The notes below the pieces were generated by a model. It worked only from the letters and a program-made list of their open reading frames with translations. It made no database searches and was not told the origin of the DNA. Both the position numbers and the translations under genes were made by a program. Positions 34,867 through 44,401 of a DNA stretch of 64,000 bases are shown one piece after another (the stretch's first letter is position 1; each line of letters opens with the position of its first letter). The stretch comes from Solirubrobacterales bacterium. GTDB lineage: Bacteria; Actinomycetota; Thermoleophilia; Solirubrobacterales; 70-9. Location: contig JAJNAZ010000003.1 of assembly GCA_021155855.1 (NCBI GenBank), forward strand, positions 58,436 to 122,435, written 5' to 3'.

Positions 34867-36270
34867 CTACGCGGGTGAGGCGCGGGTCGGGACAGGTCGC
34901 GGCCCACGCCCCCGCGCTGCTCGTTCCGCCCCACGCTTGATCTCGCGCTGAGCGTCACGCATCCACTCGTCGAAGTCGACCTCCATCGTGTGGCGCGCCG
35001 AGCGATAGAAGCGCTTCGCGTGCGCCTCGCGGGACCGGGCGATGTCCGCGCGCATCTCGGCGGCCGGAGGCAGCACGTACTCTCCCCGCAATAGGGCCGC
35101 GACCCACTTCGCCTGCTGCTCGGCCATCGGCATGATCGCCCCCAGCGGCTGCGCGAGGCCGAGGAAGTAGACGCCCTCGATCTCGGGGTGGAAGGTGCGC
35201 AGGTACAGCGGCAGGTCGTTGTCGGGCGCCGCGATGAAGCCGGGATCGAAGAACGGGAAGCTGACCCGGTAGCCGGTGCAGTAAAGGATCACGTCGGCGG
35301 CGACCTCGGAGCCGTCCTCGAACAGCACCCGGTCGCCGCGCAGCTCGCGAATGTTCGGCTTCGCGATCACGGCGCCGACCTGCAGCCGGTCGTGGATCTC
35401 GTCGGAGACCGTCGGGTGCGCGTGGCCGACCTTGTGGTCGGGCTGGGGAAAGCCGTACTCGCTGATCGAGCCGGAGCGCCAGCGGATCACCTCGAATCCG
35501 CGCTGCTTGATCGCCCACGGGATCCACGGCGGGGGCAGCGTCTGATCGATCGGCTTGCGCCGTCGCCCGAGGCGCTTGCGAAGCACGTGCACCCCCCGGC
35601 GAAGCGACAGGTAGGCAGCATCGGCGAAGTCGGCCGCGTCGCGCGCGATGTCCATGCCGCTGTTGCCGCCGCCGACGACGATCACCCGCTTGCCGGCGAG
35701 CTGCTCGGGCCGACGGTAGTCGTGCGCGTGCATCTCGGTACCGGCGAACTCGCCGGGGAACGGGGGTTCGGGCCAGCGGGGCTCCCAGTGGTGACCGTTG
35801 CAGACCAAGACCGCGTCGTATCCGCGGGTTTCCCCGGTGGAGAGGTCGACCTCCCAATCTCCGTCGTCGGTGAGTTCGATGTGGTCGACCTTGGTCTCGA
35901 AGGTGATCGTGTCGCGGAATCCGAAGTGATCGACGTAGCGGTCGAAGTAGTCACCGACCGCCGCATGGGAGGGGTAGTCCTCGTCGCCGATCGGAAAGTC
36001 CGAGAACGACATCCGCGGCCCGGACGTGTTCATCTCCAGGGTCGAATAGGCGCCCGAGAGCCCGTTCGGGTTCTCGAACCGCCACAGCCCGCCGACCACC
36101 GGCCCCGCCTCGAAGCAGTCGAACGGCACCCTGGCCTCATAGAGCGCCTTCGCGGCGGCGATCCCGCACGAGCCGGCGCCGATCACGCAAGCGCGCGGCA
36201 GGGTGGGGTCGGGCCCGATCGCTCCCTCGGGGCGCTCGGGCGCCGCCTTGCCTCGAATCAGATACGCCAC
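34867..36270 (-). CDS. Flavin-containing monooxygenase
   Basis: A 467-residue class B FMO, an FAD- and NADPH-dependent enzyme that oxygenates N/S nucleophiles or ketones. FAD motif: VIGAGSCGIAAAKALYE; NADPH motif: VIVVGGGNSGMDIARDA; the intervening fingerprint region contains FEAGPVVGGLWR and YSTLEMNTSGPRMSFSDFP. It lies 28 bases downstream of the disrupted dioxygenase gene on the same strand, so it probably belongs to the carboxylase operon. Confidence 0.9.
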   Translation of the reverse strand: MAYLIRGKAAPERPEGAIGPDPTLPRACVIGAGSCGIAAAKALYEARVPFDCFEAGPVVGGLWRFENPNGLSGAYSTLEMNTSGPRMSFSDFPIGDEDYPSHAAVGDYFDRYVDHFGFRDTITFETKVDHIELTDDGDWEVDLSTGETRGYDAVLVCNGHHWEPRWPEPPFPGEFAGTEMHAHDYRRPEQLAGKRVIVVGGGNSGMDIARDAADFADAAYLSLRRGVHVLRKRLGRRRKPIDQTLPPPWIPWAIKQRGFEVIRWRSGSISEYGFPQPDHKVGHAHPTVSDEIHDRLQVGAVIAKPNIRELRGDRVLFEDGSEVAADVILYCTGYRVSFPFFDPGFIAAPDNDLPLYLRTFHPEIEGVYFLGLAQPLGAIMPMAEQQAKWVAALLRGEYVLPPAAEMRADIARSREAHAKRFYRSARHTMEVDFDEWMRDAQREIKRGAERAARGRGPRPVPTRASPA

Positions 36271-36298
36271 CGGCCCACCCTATCCGGCCGTGTCACCG

Positions 36299-37117
36299 CT
36301 AATCGGCGATCCAGAGCACCGGGAACAGCGGGTGATCCATCGGCGCGCCCGCCTCCAGGTCCCGCTCGAGCCCTTCGAACGGCGGGCTGGTGCGGTGCGG
36401 GCGGGGCGCGAAGGTGACGTCGTCGCCGATCAGCCGGACCGAGAACGCGCGCCGGCGTTCGCGGGAGCCGGCGGCGGCGTGCAGGGTGAGCATGTGGAAG
36501 GCGACCGCGTCGCCGGGCTCGAGCGCCCAGCCGAGGATCTCGTGCGCATCGCGGTCGGCCTCGATGTCGGGCACGTCGGCGAGCGTGCCGGGCTCGAACA
36601 CCATCGGCGTCTCCTCGACGAAGGTGCGGGGCATGAACCAGGTGTCAGCGGCGTGCGAGCCGGCGACGAACTCGAGCGTCGATTCGCGCGGCACCGGATC
36701 GAGCGGGATCCAAAACGAGACCGTGCGGCTGCCGTCGATCGAGTAGTAGGGCTGGTCCTAGTGCCATGGGGTCGGGGCCGTCGTCCCCGCCTCCTTGACC
36801 AGCACGTGGTCGTGGAAGAGCCGGACCTCGGAAGAGCCGGTGAGCGCACCGGCGATCGCGGCCAGGGGCAACTCGCGGATCAGGCGCTCGAACTCGCCGA
36901 TCCGCTGCCAGTTGCAGAAGTCCTCGAAGAAGGCGCCAGGGCCATCCCGGTCCTCGGTGCGAATCGCGAGCTCGCTCGGCTGCGCCAGGTTGCGTTCGAT
37001 TCCGGCGGCGAGCAGCTCGACCTGCTCGCAATCGAGCAGGTCGCGCAACACGATCGCTCCGTGGTCGCGAAAGCGCTCGACCTGATCGGCCGAGACCGTG
37101 AGGCTCTCGGTGCTCAC
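36299..37117 (-). pseudogene. Phytanoyl-CoA dioxygenase-like gene with an amber codon
   Basis: The GTG start at 37117 overlaps the upstream carboxylase stop (GTGA). The frame reads as a 272-residue PhyH-family Fe(II)/2-oxoglutarate dioxygenase but has TAG at codon 120 (36760-36758). The context is PTPWH-TAG-DQPYY; family members have WHQD here, so a C-to-T change in CAG explains it. The metal ligands His119 and Asp121 flank the stop, and the distal His (TLHAAAGS) lies downstream. It may be a real nonsense mutation, sequencing error or readthrough. Confidence 0.8.
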
Positions 37118-39903
37118 GGAACCTCGCGTCCGAGCCAGCCGCGGTAGAAGCCCTCGATGTCCGGGAGAAAATCGTGGACCACCGGGTAGCCGGGCGTCAC
37201 CGCCTCGGTCTCCAGCAGCCGGCCGGAGCGCGGGCAGTAGAACTCGCGCAGCTCCATCCACGCGACATCGCAGTGGGCCATCCGCGGGTAGATCTCCTGC
37301 ATCAACTCATCGCTGTCGCGAACGAACACCGGCGCGTGCACCTTCCAGTTCTGATCGAAGCGGCAGAAGTCATGGCCGGCGTCGCTGCGGATGATCAGCT
37401 CGCCGTCCGCCCGTCGCCGGACTACGTTCAACCCCTCACCGAGCGGGAGCACGATCGGATCGTCCCACTCGAGCCGGCTCTGTAGCAGAGCCACCCACTT
37501 GAAGAACCGGTCGGGGTCCTTGTAGCCGGACTGGATCTCCTTCACCTCGCGCCTCGACAGCCGCTCGTCATAGAGCGCCGCGAGGGTCTCCGGCTTCAGC
37601 GGCCTGCCGGCGAGCACCGGCGGATCGACCCGCTCCACCTGCGATGCCGCGAGGAACGCCGCGGCCGACTCCGCCGGGGTCGTCTTTCCCGGCCTGGCGG
37701 CCAGGTCCGGCGGCAGGGTCGGGGTGGCGACCCCGAAGGCGAAGTCCTCGGGGAGATCCCAGAAGCCGCGGAACTCCGTAGCCCAGCGCTCGGAGAGCTT
37801 CATAGACTCCGCGTAGCCGACCTTGACCGGCTCGATCAGGTCCTCGGCCAGCACCCGCTGGCGCTGCTCGCCCCACCACGCCTCGAACGGGCGCGCCCGC
37901 TCGAGGCGCCTGCGACGGGCGCCCTCGCGATCGTCGATGGCGTACGCGCCGCGCGCGTACGCGGGCAGGATGTGGCCCTCGGCGACGTCGCGCTCGACCG
38001 CCTCGACCGGGCGCTCGAGCGGGTCCCCGAGCCCGGCGGCGCCCTTCATCACCGAGTGGTAGAGGTCGCCCTCGGCGAACGGCGCGAGCAGGGTGAAGTT
38101 GTCGAGCTTGAACTCGCGCTCGCCCGAGATGGCCATCAGCGCCGGATCATCGAAGGGCCCGTCGGCGACCGGATAGGCCTCCCCGGCCTCGGCCAGCTCG
38201 CGCAGGTTGTTGTCGCGGATGTTGTGGATGTAGGCGACCGACCCCGGATATCCGCCGAAGATCCCCTGGGACGTGAACAGGCGCGAGGTGCCGAGGTTCT
38301 GCAGCTCCCAGAACGGCGTGTTCCAGATCAGCTGCAGCGACTCGAAGCTAGAGCCGCCGCGGTGGCGGCCCGGGCCACCGGTGTTCGGCTTGATCCGCCG
38401 CGAGAGGTAGACCATCGGGCAGATCAGCTCCCACATCTCGATGTCGCCGGCGTCGCCCTCCGGGTTGAACATCGCCGCGCAGGTATCGGTGCCGTCGAGC
38501 ACGTACTTGGCCCCCATCCCCTGGGCCGCGATCTCGAAGTTCATGATCGCCGAGGAGTTGCCGTACTGGTCGACACCGCCGCCCTGGATCACGTTGCCCG
38601 ATACCGAATAGGCGCCGATCACCTCCTCGATGAAGCCGCGCGCCTGCAGCGCCCGCGACAGCGTCCGCGGATAGCCGGTGAACGCGGGCTGTAGGAACGC
38701 CCAGGCGATCCCGGTCGAGCCCTCGGCGTCGCCGAGGTTGGCGATCGAGCCCTCGGGGAAGTTGGTCTCGACCGCGAAGTAGGCGCCGTCATTGACCTTG
38801 TCGTTGCAGATCAGGGTCTGGGTGAACATCACCCAGATCGCGCCCTGCATTGCCGACGGGGTGCAGTTCATCGAGTGCCAGCCCCAGGCCGAGGAGCCGT
38901 CGAGGTCGAGCGCGTAGTCGCCGTCGCCGCCGATCCGGACCTCGAACGGGGCGTGCATGACGAAGTCGCGCCGCGCCCGCGCCGGGAGCTGCACCTTGTC
39001 GGCGTAGGTGTTGTCCATGAACGAGGCGGCGCGGTAGCGTCCGGGTACGGTCATCTCCCGGATCCGGCTCTTGAACGAGCGCCGGCCCTCCTCGATCACC
39101 TCGCGGCTGAACTGCTTGAAGCGGTCGATGCCCTCCTCGAGGATCACCCGCTCGACCGCTTCGCGGATCATGTGGCAGCCCGCCAGGCGGGTGCGCTCGT
39201 CGAGCAGGTAGTACATCGGCGCTCGGGTCTGCTTCGCGCAGCGCTCGAGGTGCCAGCGGGCGAGCTCGTCGACCTCGCCGACCTTCACGCAGGGAAGATC
39301 GATGCCGTCGTCGAGCCGATGCGTGGGGCCGACAGGGACGCCCCCGGGGGTCGAAGCGCCGATGTCGAGCACGTGCGTGACGCCCCCGGCCCAGGCCGCC
39401 AGCTCGCCCTCCCAAAAGATCGGCACGAACGTCTGCACGTCGGCGTTGTGGACGTCGCCGATCGTCGGGTCGTTATTGGCGAAGATGTCGCCCGGGCGGA
39501 TCTGAGGGTTGTCCTCGTAGCCCTGGCGCAGCATCCACTTGATCGCGTCCGACATCGTGTGGACGTGGACGATGATCCCGGTCGAGAGCGCGACCGAGTC
39601 TCCCTCGGGGGTGTAAAGCGCGAAGCAGAGCTCGCCCAGCTCGCGCACGATCGGCGAGGCGGAGATGTTGAGCGCCGTCTCCCGCGCCGAGACCAGGCCT
39701 CCGCGCACCCGGCTGAAGAGCTTCTCGTAGCCGATCGGGTCGGAGTCCTTGAGCGCGAGCTCGCCCGCGAGCCCGGCGTAGGCGCCGGTCTCGGCGAACA
39801 GCCGCTCGGAGGTGGCGAGCATCTCGTCGAGGCGGGCGCCGTCCCAGCCGATCGGCGCCCGCTCGCGCGGCTCGAGCTCCCTTGTGGCATCGACGATCGC
39901 CAC
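37114..39903 (-). CDS. Acetone/acetophenone-carboxylase type alpha-gamma fusion (HyuB family)
   Basis: A 929-residue protein from GTG 39903, with AAAGGAGG upstream; a longer open reading to 40596 is antisense to the deacetylase gene and rejected. Residues ~1-740 are a hydantoinase B/acetone carboxylase alpha-type domain (FANNDPTIGDVHNADV, NTGGPGRHRGGSS). The last ~160 residues resemble the small gamma subunit of acetone carboxylase (DADFCRFDQNWK-like, FYCPRSGRLLETEAV, PVVHDFLPD with Cys). Subunits that are separate in characterised enzymes are joined here. The family carboxylates ketones or hydrolyses hydantoin-like rings in an ATP-dependent way. Confidence 0.82.
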   Translation of the reverse strand: MAIVDATRELEPRERAPIGWDGARLDEMLATSERLFAETGAYAGLAGELALKDSDPIGYEKLFSRVRGGLVSARETALNISASPIVRELGELCFALYTPEGDSVALSTGIIVHVHTMSDAIKWMLRQGYEDNPQIRPGDIFANNDPTIGDVHNADVQTFVPIFWEGELAAWAGGVTHVLDIGASTPGGVPVGPTHRLDDGIDLPCVKVGEVDELARWHLERCAKQTRAPMYYLLDERTRLAGCHMIREAVERVILEEGIDRFKQFSREVIEEGRRSFKSRIREMTVPGRYRAASFMDNTYADKVQLPARARRDFVMHAPFEVRIGGDGDYALDLDGSSAWGWHSMNCTPSAMQGAIWVMFTQTLICNDKVNDGAYFAVETNFPEGSIANLGDAEGSTGIAWAFLQPAFTGYPRTLSRALQARGFIEEVIGAYSVSGNVIQGGGVDQYGNSSAIMNFEIAAQGMGAKYVLDGTDTCAAMFNPEGDAGDIEMWELICPMVYLSRRIKPNTGGPGRHRGGSSFESLQLIWNTPFWELQNLGTSRLFTSQGIFGGYPGSVAYIHNIRDNNLRELAEAGEAYPVADGPFDDPALMAISGEREFKLDNFTLLAPFAEGDLYHSVMKGAAGLGDPLERPVEAVERDVAEGHILPAYARGAYAIDDREGARRRRLERARPFEAWWGEQRQRVLAEDLIEPVKVGYAESMKLSERWATEFRGFWDLPEDFAFGVATPTLPPDLAARPGKTTPAESAAAFLAASQVERVDPPVLAGRPLKPETLAALYDERLSRREVKEIQSGYKDPDRFFKWVALLQSRLEWDDPIVLPLGEGLNVVRRRADGELIIRSDAGHDFCRFDQNWKVHAPVFVRDSDELMQEIYPRMAHCDVAWMELREFYCPRSGRLLETEAVTPGYPVVHDFLPDIEGFYRGWLGREVP

Positions 39904-40030
39904 GTGCGCCTCCTTTGCCCGCTCGCTTTCGCTGCGACCGCTGCGACCGCTGCGCACAATACGTCGTCCAGCGGGCAAGCACATCGGCGGATGATCGGAC
40001 GCTCGCGATACGCTGCCAAGCGGGAGGGGA

Positions 40031-41314
40031 TTGCAGAGACCCGCGGCCGATCGAATCAGGGCGCCGTTCGCCGGCTTGGTGCTGCTTGCCTGCCTGCTCG
40101 CCGGCCTCGGATCCGCCGACTCCGGGCTTGCCGACCGTTCGCGGATGCAAGACCCGGCGGACGCCGCCGGACCGCTCGATCTGGCGAGCGCGAAGCTGCG
40201 GCAGGCGAACCGCTCGCTGATCCTCGACCTGCACACTCGTGGCCCGATCAAGCTCCGCGCGCTTCGCGGGCACCCGCCGCGCGCGCAGGACCCCGTCGGG
40301 CCGGCGCTCTGCCTGCGAATCGATGCGCGCGGCGACGGCCGCTGGATCTTGTGCGGCTCCGGCTCACGCGACAAGCTCGGCGTCTCCAAGGTCAGTCGCG
40401 CGGGCGCGATCCGCACGGCCGGTGCGATCCCGGCGAGGATCAAGCGCCGCGGCGAAAGTCGGCTCGCGGTCGAGTTCCGACCGGGTTCGATCGGGCTGCG
40501 ACCCGGGAAGCTTCGCTGGAGCGTGTTCAGCGATTGGCGCAGCGCCGAATGCCGCCCTCCCCCGTCCGGCCGGACGTCCGGCCGGCGGGATCGCAATCAG
40601 CGCCGGCGGCAGGCCGAATCGGCGTGCTTCGACCGAATGCCCGACGATCGCGTCGGGGCGAGGTTCCGCCTGCTCGAGGTGCGAGTCGTCGGCTGCTCGA
40701 TGGGGCCGGACAGCTTCGCGAGGAGCGGTCGCAGCGCCGGCAAGCGGGTCGCGCTGACGTTCGACGACGGTCCCGGTCCGTACACCGAAACTCTGCTTCG
40801 CACGCTGCGCGCGCTGAACGTCCGGGCGACCTTCTTCGTCGTCGGCCGGCAGGCGACCGGCCGCGGCTCCCTGCTGCGCGCAATCCATCGCCAGGGGAGC
40901 GAGCTTGCGAACCACTCGCTCAATCACGAGTTCGACGCGAGCTCGGCGAGCCTCGCGCGGACGAGCCAAATCATCCGCGGTGCTACCGGCTTTCTGCCCT
41001 GCCGATTCCGCGCCCCGGGGGGCTCGCTCAACTCGGCGCTGGTCGGCCGGGCGCGGGCCGCCGGGATGACGACGGTGGGCTGGGACGTCGATCCCCAGGA
41101 CTGGCGCACTCCCGGTGTCGGCGCGATCCGCAGCCGGGTGGTGAGCGCGGTCCAGCCGGGATCGATCGTCCTGCTCCACGACGGCGGCGGGAACAGATCA
41201 CAGACGGTCGCCGCAGTCCCGGGAATCGTCCGTGAGCTGCGCTCGCGCGGATACACGTTCGCGACCGTGACCGAGATCCTCGGCGAGCACCGGATCACCG
41301 CCCTGGCACGGTGA
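40031..41314 (+). CDS. Exported polysaccharide deacetylase
   Basis: About 427 residues from TTG 40031 (GGGAGGGG just upstream; the start is uncertain). A hydrophobic export segment (LVLLACLLAGLGS) precedes ~200 residues without an assigned domain. The C-terminal NodB domain has LTFDDGPGPYTETLL, a zinc-site HSLNHEF, FRAPGG and IVLLHDGGG. The enzyme would remove acetyl groups from envelope glycans. It lies on the opposite strand between the two carboxylase subunit genes. Confidence 0.85.
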   Translation: MQRPAADRIRAPFAGLVLLACLLAGLGSADSGLADRSRMQDPADAAGPLDLASAKLRQANRSLILDLHTRGPIKLRALRGHPPRAQDPVGPALCLRIDARGDGRWILCGSGSRDKLGVSKVSRAGAIRTAGAIPARIKRRGESRLAVEFRPGSIGLRPGKLRWSVFSDWRSAECRPPPSGRTSGRRDRNQRRRQAESACFDRMPDDRVGARFRLLEVRVVGCSMGPDSFARSGRSAGKRVALTFDDGPGPYTETLLRTLRALNVRATFFVVGRQATGRGSLLRAIHRQGSELANHSLNHEFDASSASLARTSQIIRGATGFLPCRFRAPGGSLNSALVGRARAAGMTTVGWDVDPQDWRTPGVGAIRSRVVSAVQPGSIVLLHDGGGNRSQTVAAVPGIVRELRSRGYTFATVTEILGEHRITALAR

Positions 41315-41410
41315 GCTCCTGAAGATGAGTCAACGCCGAGCCCCGTCGCCGGCTGGGGGACGCGCGCGAACTGGCTCGCGTCGAAATCCCTCGGCGCTGG
41401 ACCCTCCGGG

Positions 41411-43582
41411 TCAGCCGGCGCTCGAGAGATGGAAGATCTGGCTGCGGTCGAGCCGCGCCGTGCGCCCCGGCGGGATCGCGAAGGTGGTCGCCGAATGCTC
41501 GACGATCGCGGGGCCCGGGATCTCGTGCCCGGCCTGCACCTGCTCGAGGCGGATGATCGAGGTGTCCGCGTCTCCGTCGCCCCACCGGACGGTCCTTGTC
41601 GCGACGACCGGGGGCTCGCCCGATACCTCCTCGAGCTCGGGTAGGGCCGGCTTCTCCACCTCGACCGAACCGTGGACGATCGCCTGGGTGACGAGGTAGC
41701 CAAGCTCCGGTGAGCGGGCCGAGCGCGCGTAGACCTTGGCGTAGGCCTGTTCGAAGGCGTCGACCAGCGCGTCCAAGTGCGCGCCCTCCTCCATCTCCGC
41801 GTGCGGCGAAACGATCTCGATGTCATTGAGCTGGCCGTAGTACTGCATCCGCGCCGAGTGGGCGAAGCGGATCGCCTCCCGCCCGAAGCCAGACTTCGCG
41901 AACTCGGCTGCGACCCGCCCCTCAAGCGCCTGCCAGGCGCCGGTGATCATGAGGCCGATCCCGGCCTTCTCCATCTCGTCGGCGCTCGGCGGAATCGGCA
42001 TGTCGACGGTCAGGTCGTAGCGATACTCGAAGTCGGCGCAGGCACAGCCATAGGCCGAGAACCCCGCCGCCCAGGCCGGGACGAGGACGTCGCGGTAGGC
42101 GACGCCCTCGGTGTAGCCGGCAACGTGCAGGGGGCCGCCGCCGCCGTAGCAGAGCAGGGCATAGTCGGCGGGTGAGTACCCCTTGCCCAGAATCCGCCCG
42201 ATCGCCTCGTTGCGGAGCGTCTGCTCGAACAATTCGATCACCCCGGCTGCCGCGTCCTCGACTCCGAGGCCGAGCGGTTGGGCGACCTGACGCCGGACCT
42301 CGGCCCGGGCGCGCTCGGGGTCGAGGATGATCTCGCCGCCGAGGAAGTAATCGGGGTTGACGCGGCCGAGGACGACGTCGAGGTCGGTGATCGAGACCGT
42401 CTCCAGGCCGCCCTCGGGCCAGCTCACGCCGATCCGCGACCCGGCCGAGTCGGGGCCGAGCTCGGGACGCCCGGAGTTCGGGTTGACGCGCACGAACGAT
42501 CCGGTCCCGGCTCCGATCGAGTCGATCCGGACCAGTGGCATGTTGAGCATGAAGCGGGCGATGTCGGGGGTCGGCGTGATCTCGAAGCGCCCGTCGGTGA
42601 TCAGCGCGATGTCGAAGCTGGTCCCGCCGATGTCGGTGCAGAGCAGGTTCGACAGCCCCAGCCGTTCGGCCAGCGCCTGGCCGCCGACGACTCCGCCGAT
42701 CGGACCGGAAACCAGGGTCGTCGCCAGCTCCCTCGCCTCGATCGAGATCGTGCCGCCGTGCGAGGCCATCACCCGCAGCTCGAAGGCGGCGTTCGCCGCC
42801 TTGGTTTCGTCACGCACCTTCTGCATCGTGCCCCGCGAGGGCTCCGCCGCGTAGGCCTCGATCAGGGTCGAGTTCAGCCGCGGCAGGTCGCGGCGCAGCG
42901 GGTAGAGCTCGGAGGAGAGGTACACAGGCACCTCGCCCCTCCGGCCTTCGCCCTCCGGACGGCCATCCTGGCCTAGCCCGCGCGCCGCCTTCACCTCCTC
43001 GATGATCTCCCCGGCGCGGATCTCGTGCTCGGCGTTGCGGTAGCTGAACAGGAGGCTGACGCAGATCCCCTCGACGCCCGCGTCGAGCAGCGCCTCGGCG
43101 GCCTCGCGGACGTCCTCCTCGCGCAGCGGCAGCACCTCCGCTCCCATGACATCGATCCGCCCGCGCACCCCGTGCATCCGCTCCCGGGGCACGATCGGCT
43201 CGTTGTGGTGGTGGGTAGCCAGGTGCAGCCGATCGGAATAGGAGAAGCCGAGGTAGGTCTGGATCCCGCGCTCGATCCGCAGATAGTCCTCCTGGCCCGC
43301 GGTTACGATGGCGCCGATCTCACGCCCCGAGCGCGAGAGCAACCGGTTGAGCATCGCGGTGCCCGAGTAGATCCCCGAGGCGATGCTGGCGAAGGCGCGC
43401 TCGGGTGTCGATCCCCACTGCTCGAGCGCGTCGCGCGCCGATTCCATGAATCCGGCCGACTCGTCCTCGGGCGTCGTCTGTGCCTTGCCGACGACGAACG
43501 ATCCCGCGTCGTCGACGATGAAGGTGTCGGTCATCGTGCCGCCGGCATCGATCGCCAGCACGCGCGGCTCGTGCTGGCTCAT
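41411..43582 (-). CDS. Hydantoinase A/acetone carboxylase beta-type subunit
   Basis: A 723-residue ASKHA-fold protein of the HyuA family. ATG 43582 is preferred because GGAAGG lies six bases upstream; ATG 43588 is an alternative. Motifs: the nucleotide-binding VLAIDAGGTMTDTF, TDIGGTSFDIALI and LLCYGGGGPLHVAGY. HyuA supplies ATP-dependent substrate activation with HyuB. The partner gene is at 37114-39903 in the same direction, but an opposite-strand deacetylase intervenes, so separate promoters are likely. Confidence 0.88.
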   Translation of the reverse strand: MSQHEPRVLAIDAGGTMTDTFIVDDAGSFVVGKAQTTPEDESAGFMESARDALEQWGSTPERAFASIASGIYSGTAMLNRLLSRSGREIGAIVTAGQEDYLRIERGIQTYLGFSYSDRLHLATHHHNEPIVPRERMHGVRGRIDVMGAEVLPLREEDVREAAEALLDAGVEGICVSLLFSYRNAEHEIRAGEIIEEVKAARGLGQDGRPEGEGRRGEVPVYLSSELYPLRRDLPRLNSTLIEAYAAEPSRGTMQKVRDETKAANAAFELRVMASHGGTISIEARELATTLVSGPIGGVVGGQALAERLGLSNLLCTDIGGTSFDIALITDGRFEITPTPDIARFMLNMPLVRIDSIGAGTGSFVRVNPNSGRPELGPDSAGSRIGVSWPEGGLETVSITDLDVVLGRVNPDYFLGGEIILDPERARAEVRRQVAQPLGLGVEDAAAGVIELFEQTLRNEAIGRILGKGYSPADYALLCYGGGGPLHVAGYTEGVAYRDVLVPAWAAGFSAYGCACADFEYRYDLTVDMPIPPSADEMEKAGIGLMITGAWQALEGRVAAEFAKSGFGREAIRFAHSARMQYYGQLNDIEIVSPHAEMEEGAHLDALVDAFEQAYAKVYARSARSPELGYLVTQAIVHGSVEVEKPALPELEEVSGEPPVVATRTVRWGDGDADTSIIRLEQVQAGHEIPGPAIVEHSATTFAIPPGRTARLDRSQIFHLSSAG

Positions 43583-43683
43583 CCGCATCCTTCCGAACCG
43601 ATCACCGCCCCAGCCTAATCGTGCCGGAATAGGATCGCCCGATCGAGGCGCCCCCGACCTCCGACCCGCCGCGATTTCCGACT

Positions 43684-44385
43684 GTGCTCGCCCAAATCTG
43701 GGCGATCTTGCGCGTCCGGTGGCGAATCCTGGTCGCAGCCGCGGTGATGATCTCCATCCCGGTCGGCCTGCTGGAGGCGATCGACTTGGAGCTCCAGGAC
43801 CCCGAGGTCGACCCGGTCCGCCTGCTCGAGGTCCTCGTCGCCGCCTTTCTGCTCGGAGCCGGTGTGCTGCTCGGCGACGTCCTCTACGCCGGGGTTGCCG
43901 CGGCCGTGGTCGTTGCCGAGCGCGAGCGCAGCGATGCGCCGCTGCGGGAGGTGCTCGCCCACCTGCCGGTCCTGCGGCTGATCGCCGCCGACCTGCTGCT
44001 CGGCCTCGCCGTCGTGCTCGGCCTGCTGCTTTTGGTTGTGCCCGCGCTCGTGGTACTCACCTGGTTCGCGCTCGTCGCGCCGGTGGTGAAGGTCGAAACG
44101 CCGCCGCTCCGGGCGGCATTCAGGCGCAGCCGCGAGCTCGTCCGCGGCCATTTCTGGCTCGTGTTCGGAATCGTGATTCCGATCGTGGTCGGCTCCGCGG
44201 TGCTCTCGAGCTCGATCGAATCCGGCGCCGATGCCGTGATCGGCGAGAGCTTCTTCGGCGCCTGGGCCGGCGGGGTGATCGCCAACGTGCTCACGGCGCC
44301 GCCGTTCGCACTCGCGGTCGTGGTCCTCTACTTCGAGCTGCGTCAGTCCAGCGGCGCGCAAACGGCGGGGCGGGTAGGCCCTTGA
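43684..44385 (+). CDS. Multi-pass membrane protein
   Basis: A 233-residue, about six-helix protein from GTG 43684. The arrangement (N-terminal amphipathic helix, LGAGVLLGDVLYAGVAAAV, LLLGLAVVLGLLLLVVPALV, then FRRSRELVRGHFWLVFGIV) resembles the membrane domain that is found alone or linked to glycerophosphodiesterases in actinobacteria. It converges on the minus-strand membrane gene at 44402. Function unknown. Confidence 0.75.
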   Translation: MLAQIWAILRVRWRILVAAAVMISIPVGLLEAIDLELQDPEVDPVRLLEVLVAAFLLGAGVLLGDVLYAGVAAAVVVAERERSDAPLREVLAHLPVLRLIAADLLLGLAVVLGLLLLVVPALVVLTWFALVAPVVKVETPPLRAAFRRSRELVRGHFWLVFGIVIPIVVGSAVLSSSIESGADAVIGESFFGAWAGGVIANVLTAPPFALAVVVLYFELRQSSGAQTAGRVGP

Positions 44386-44401
44386 GCGGCGCGAAGTTCT
44401 C

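Noticed and set aside
39904..40596. N-terminal extension of the HyuB-type gene
   Set aside because: It would overlap the polysaccharide deacetylase gene and reads Arg/Ser-rich noise. GTG 39903 has a strong AAAGGAGG site.
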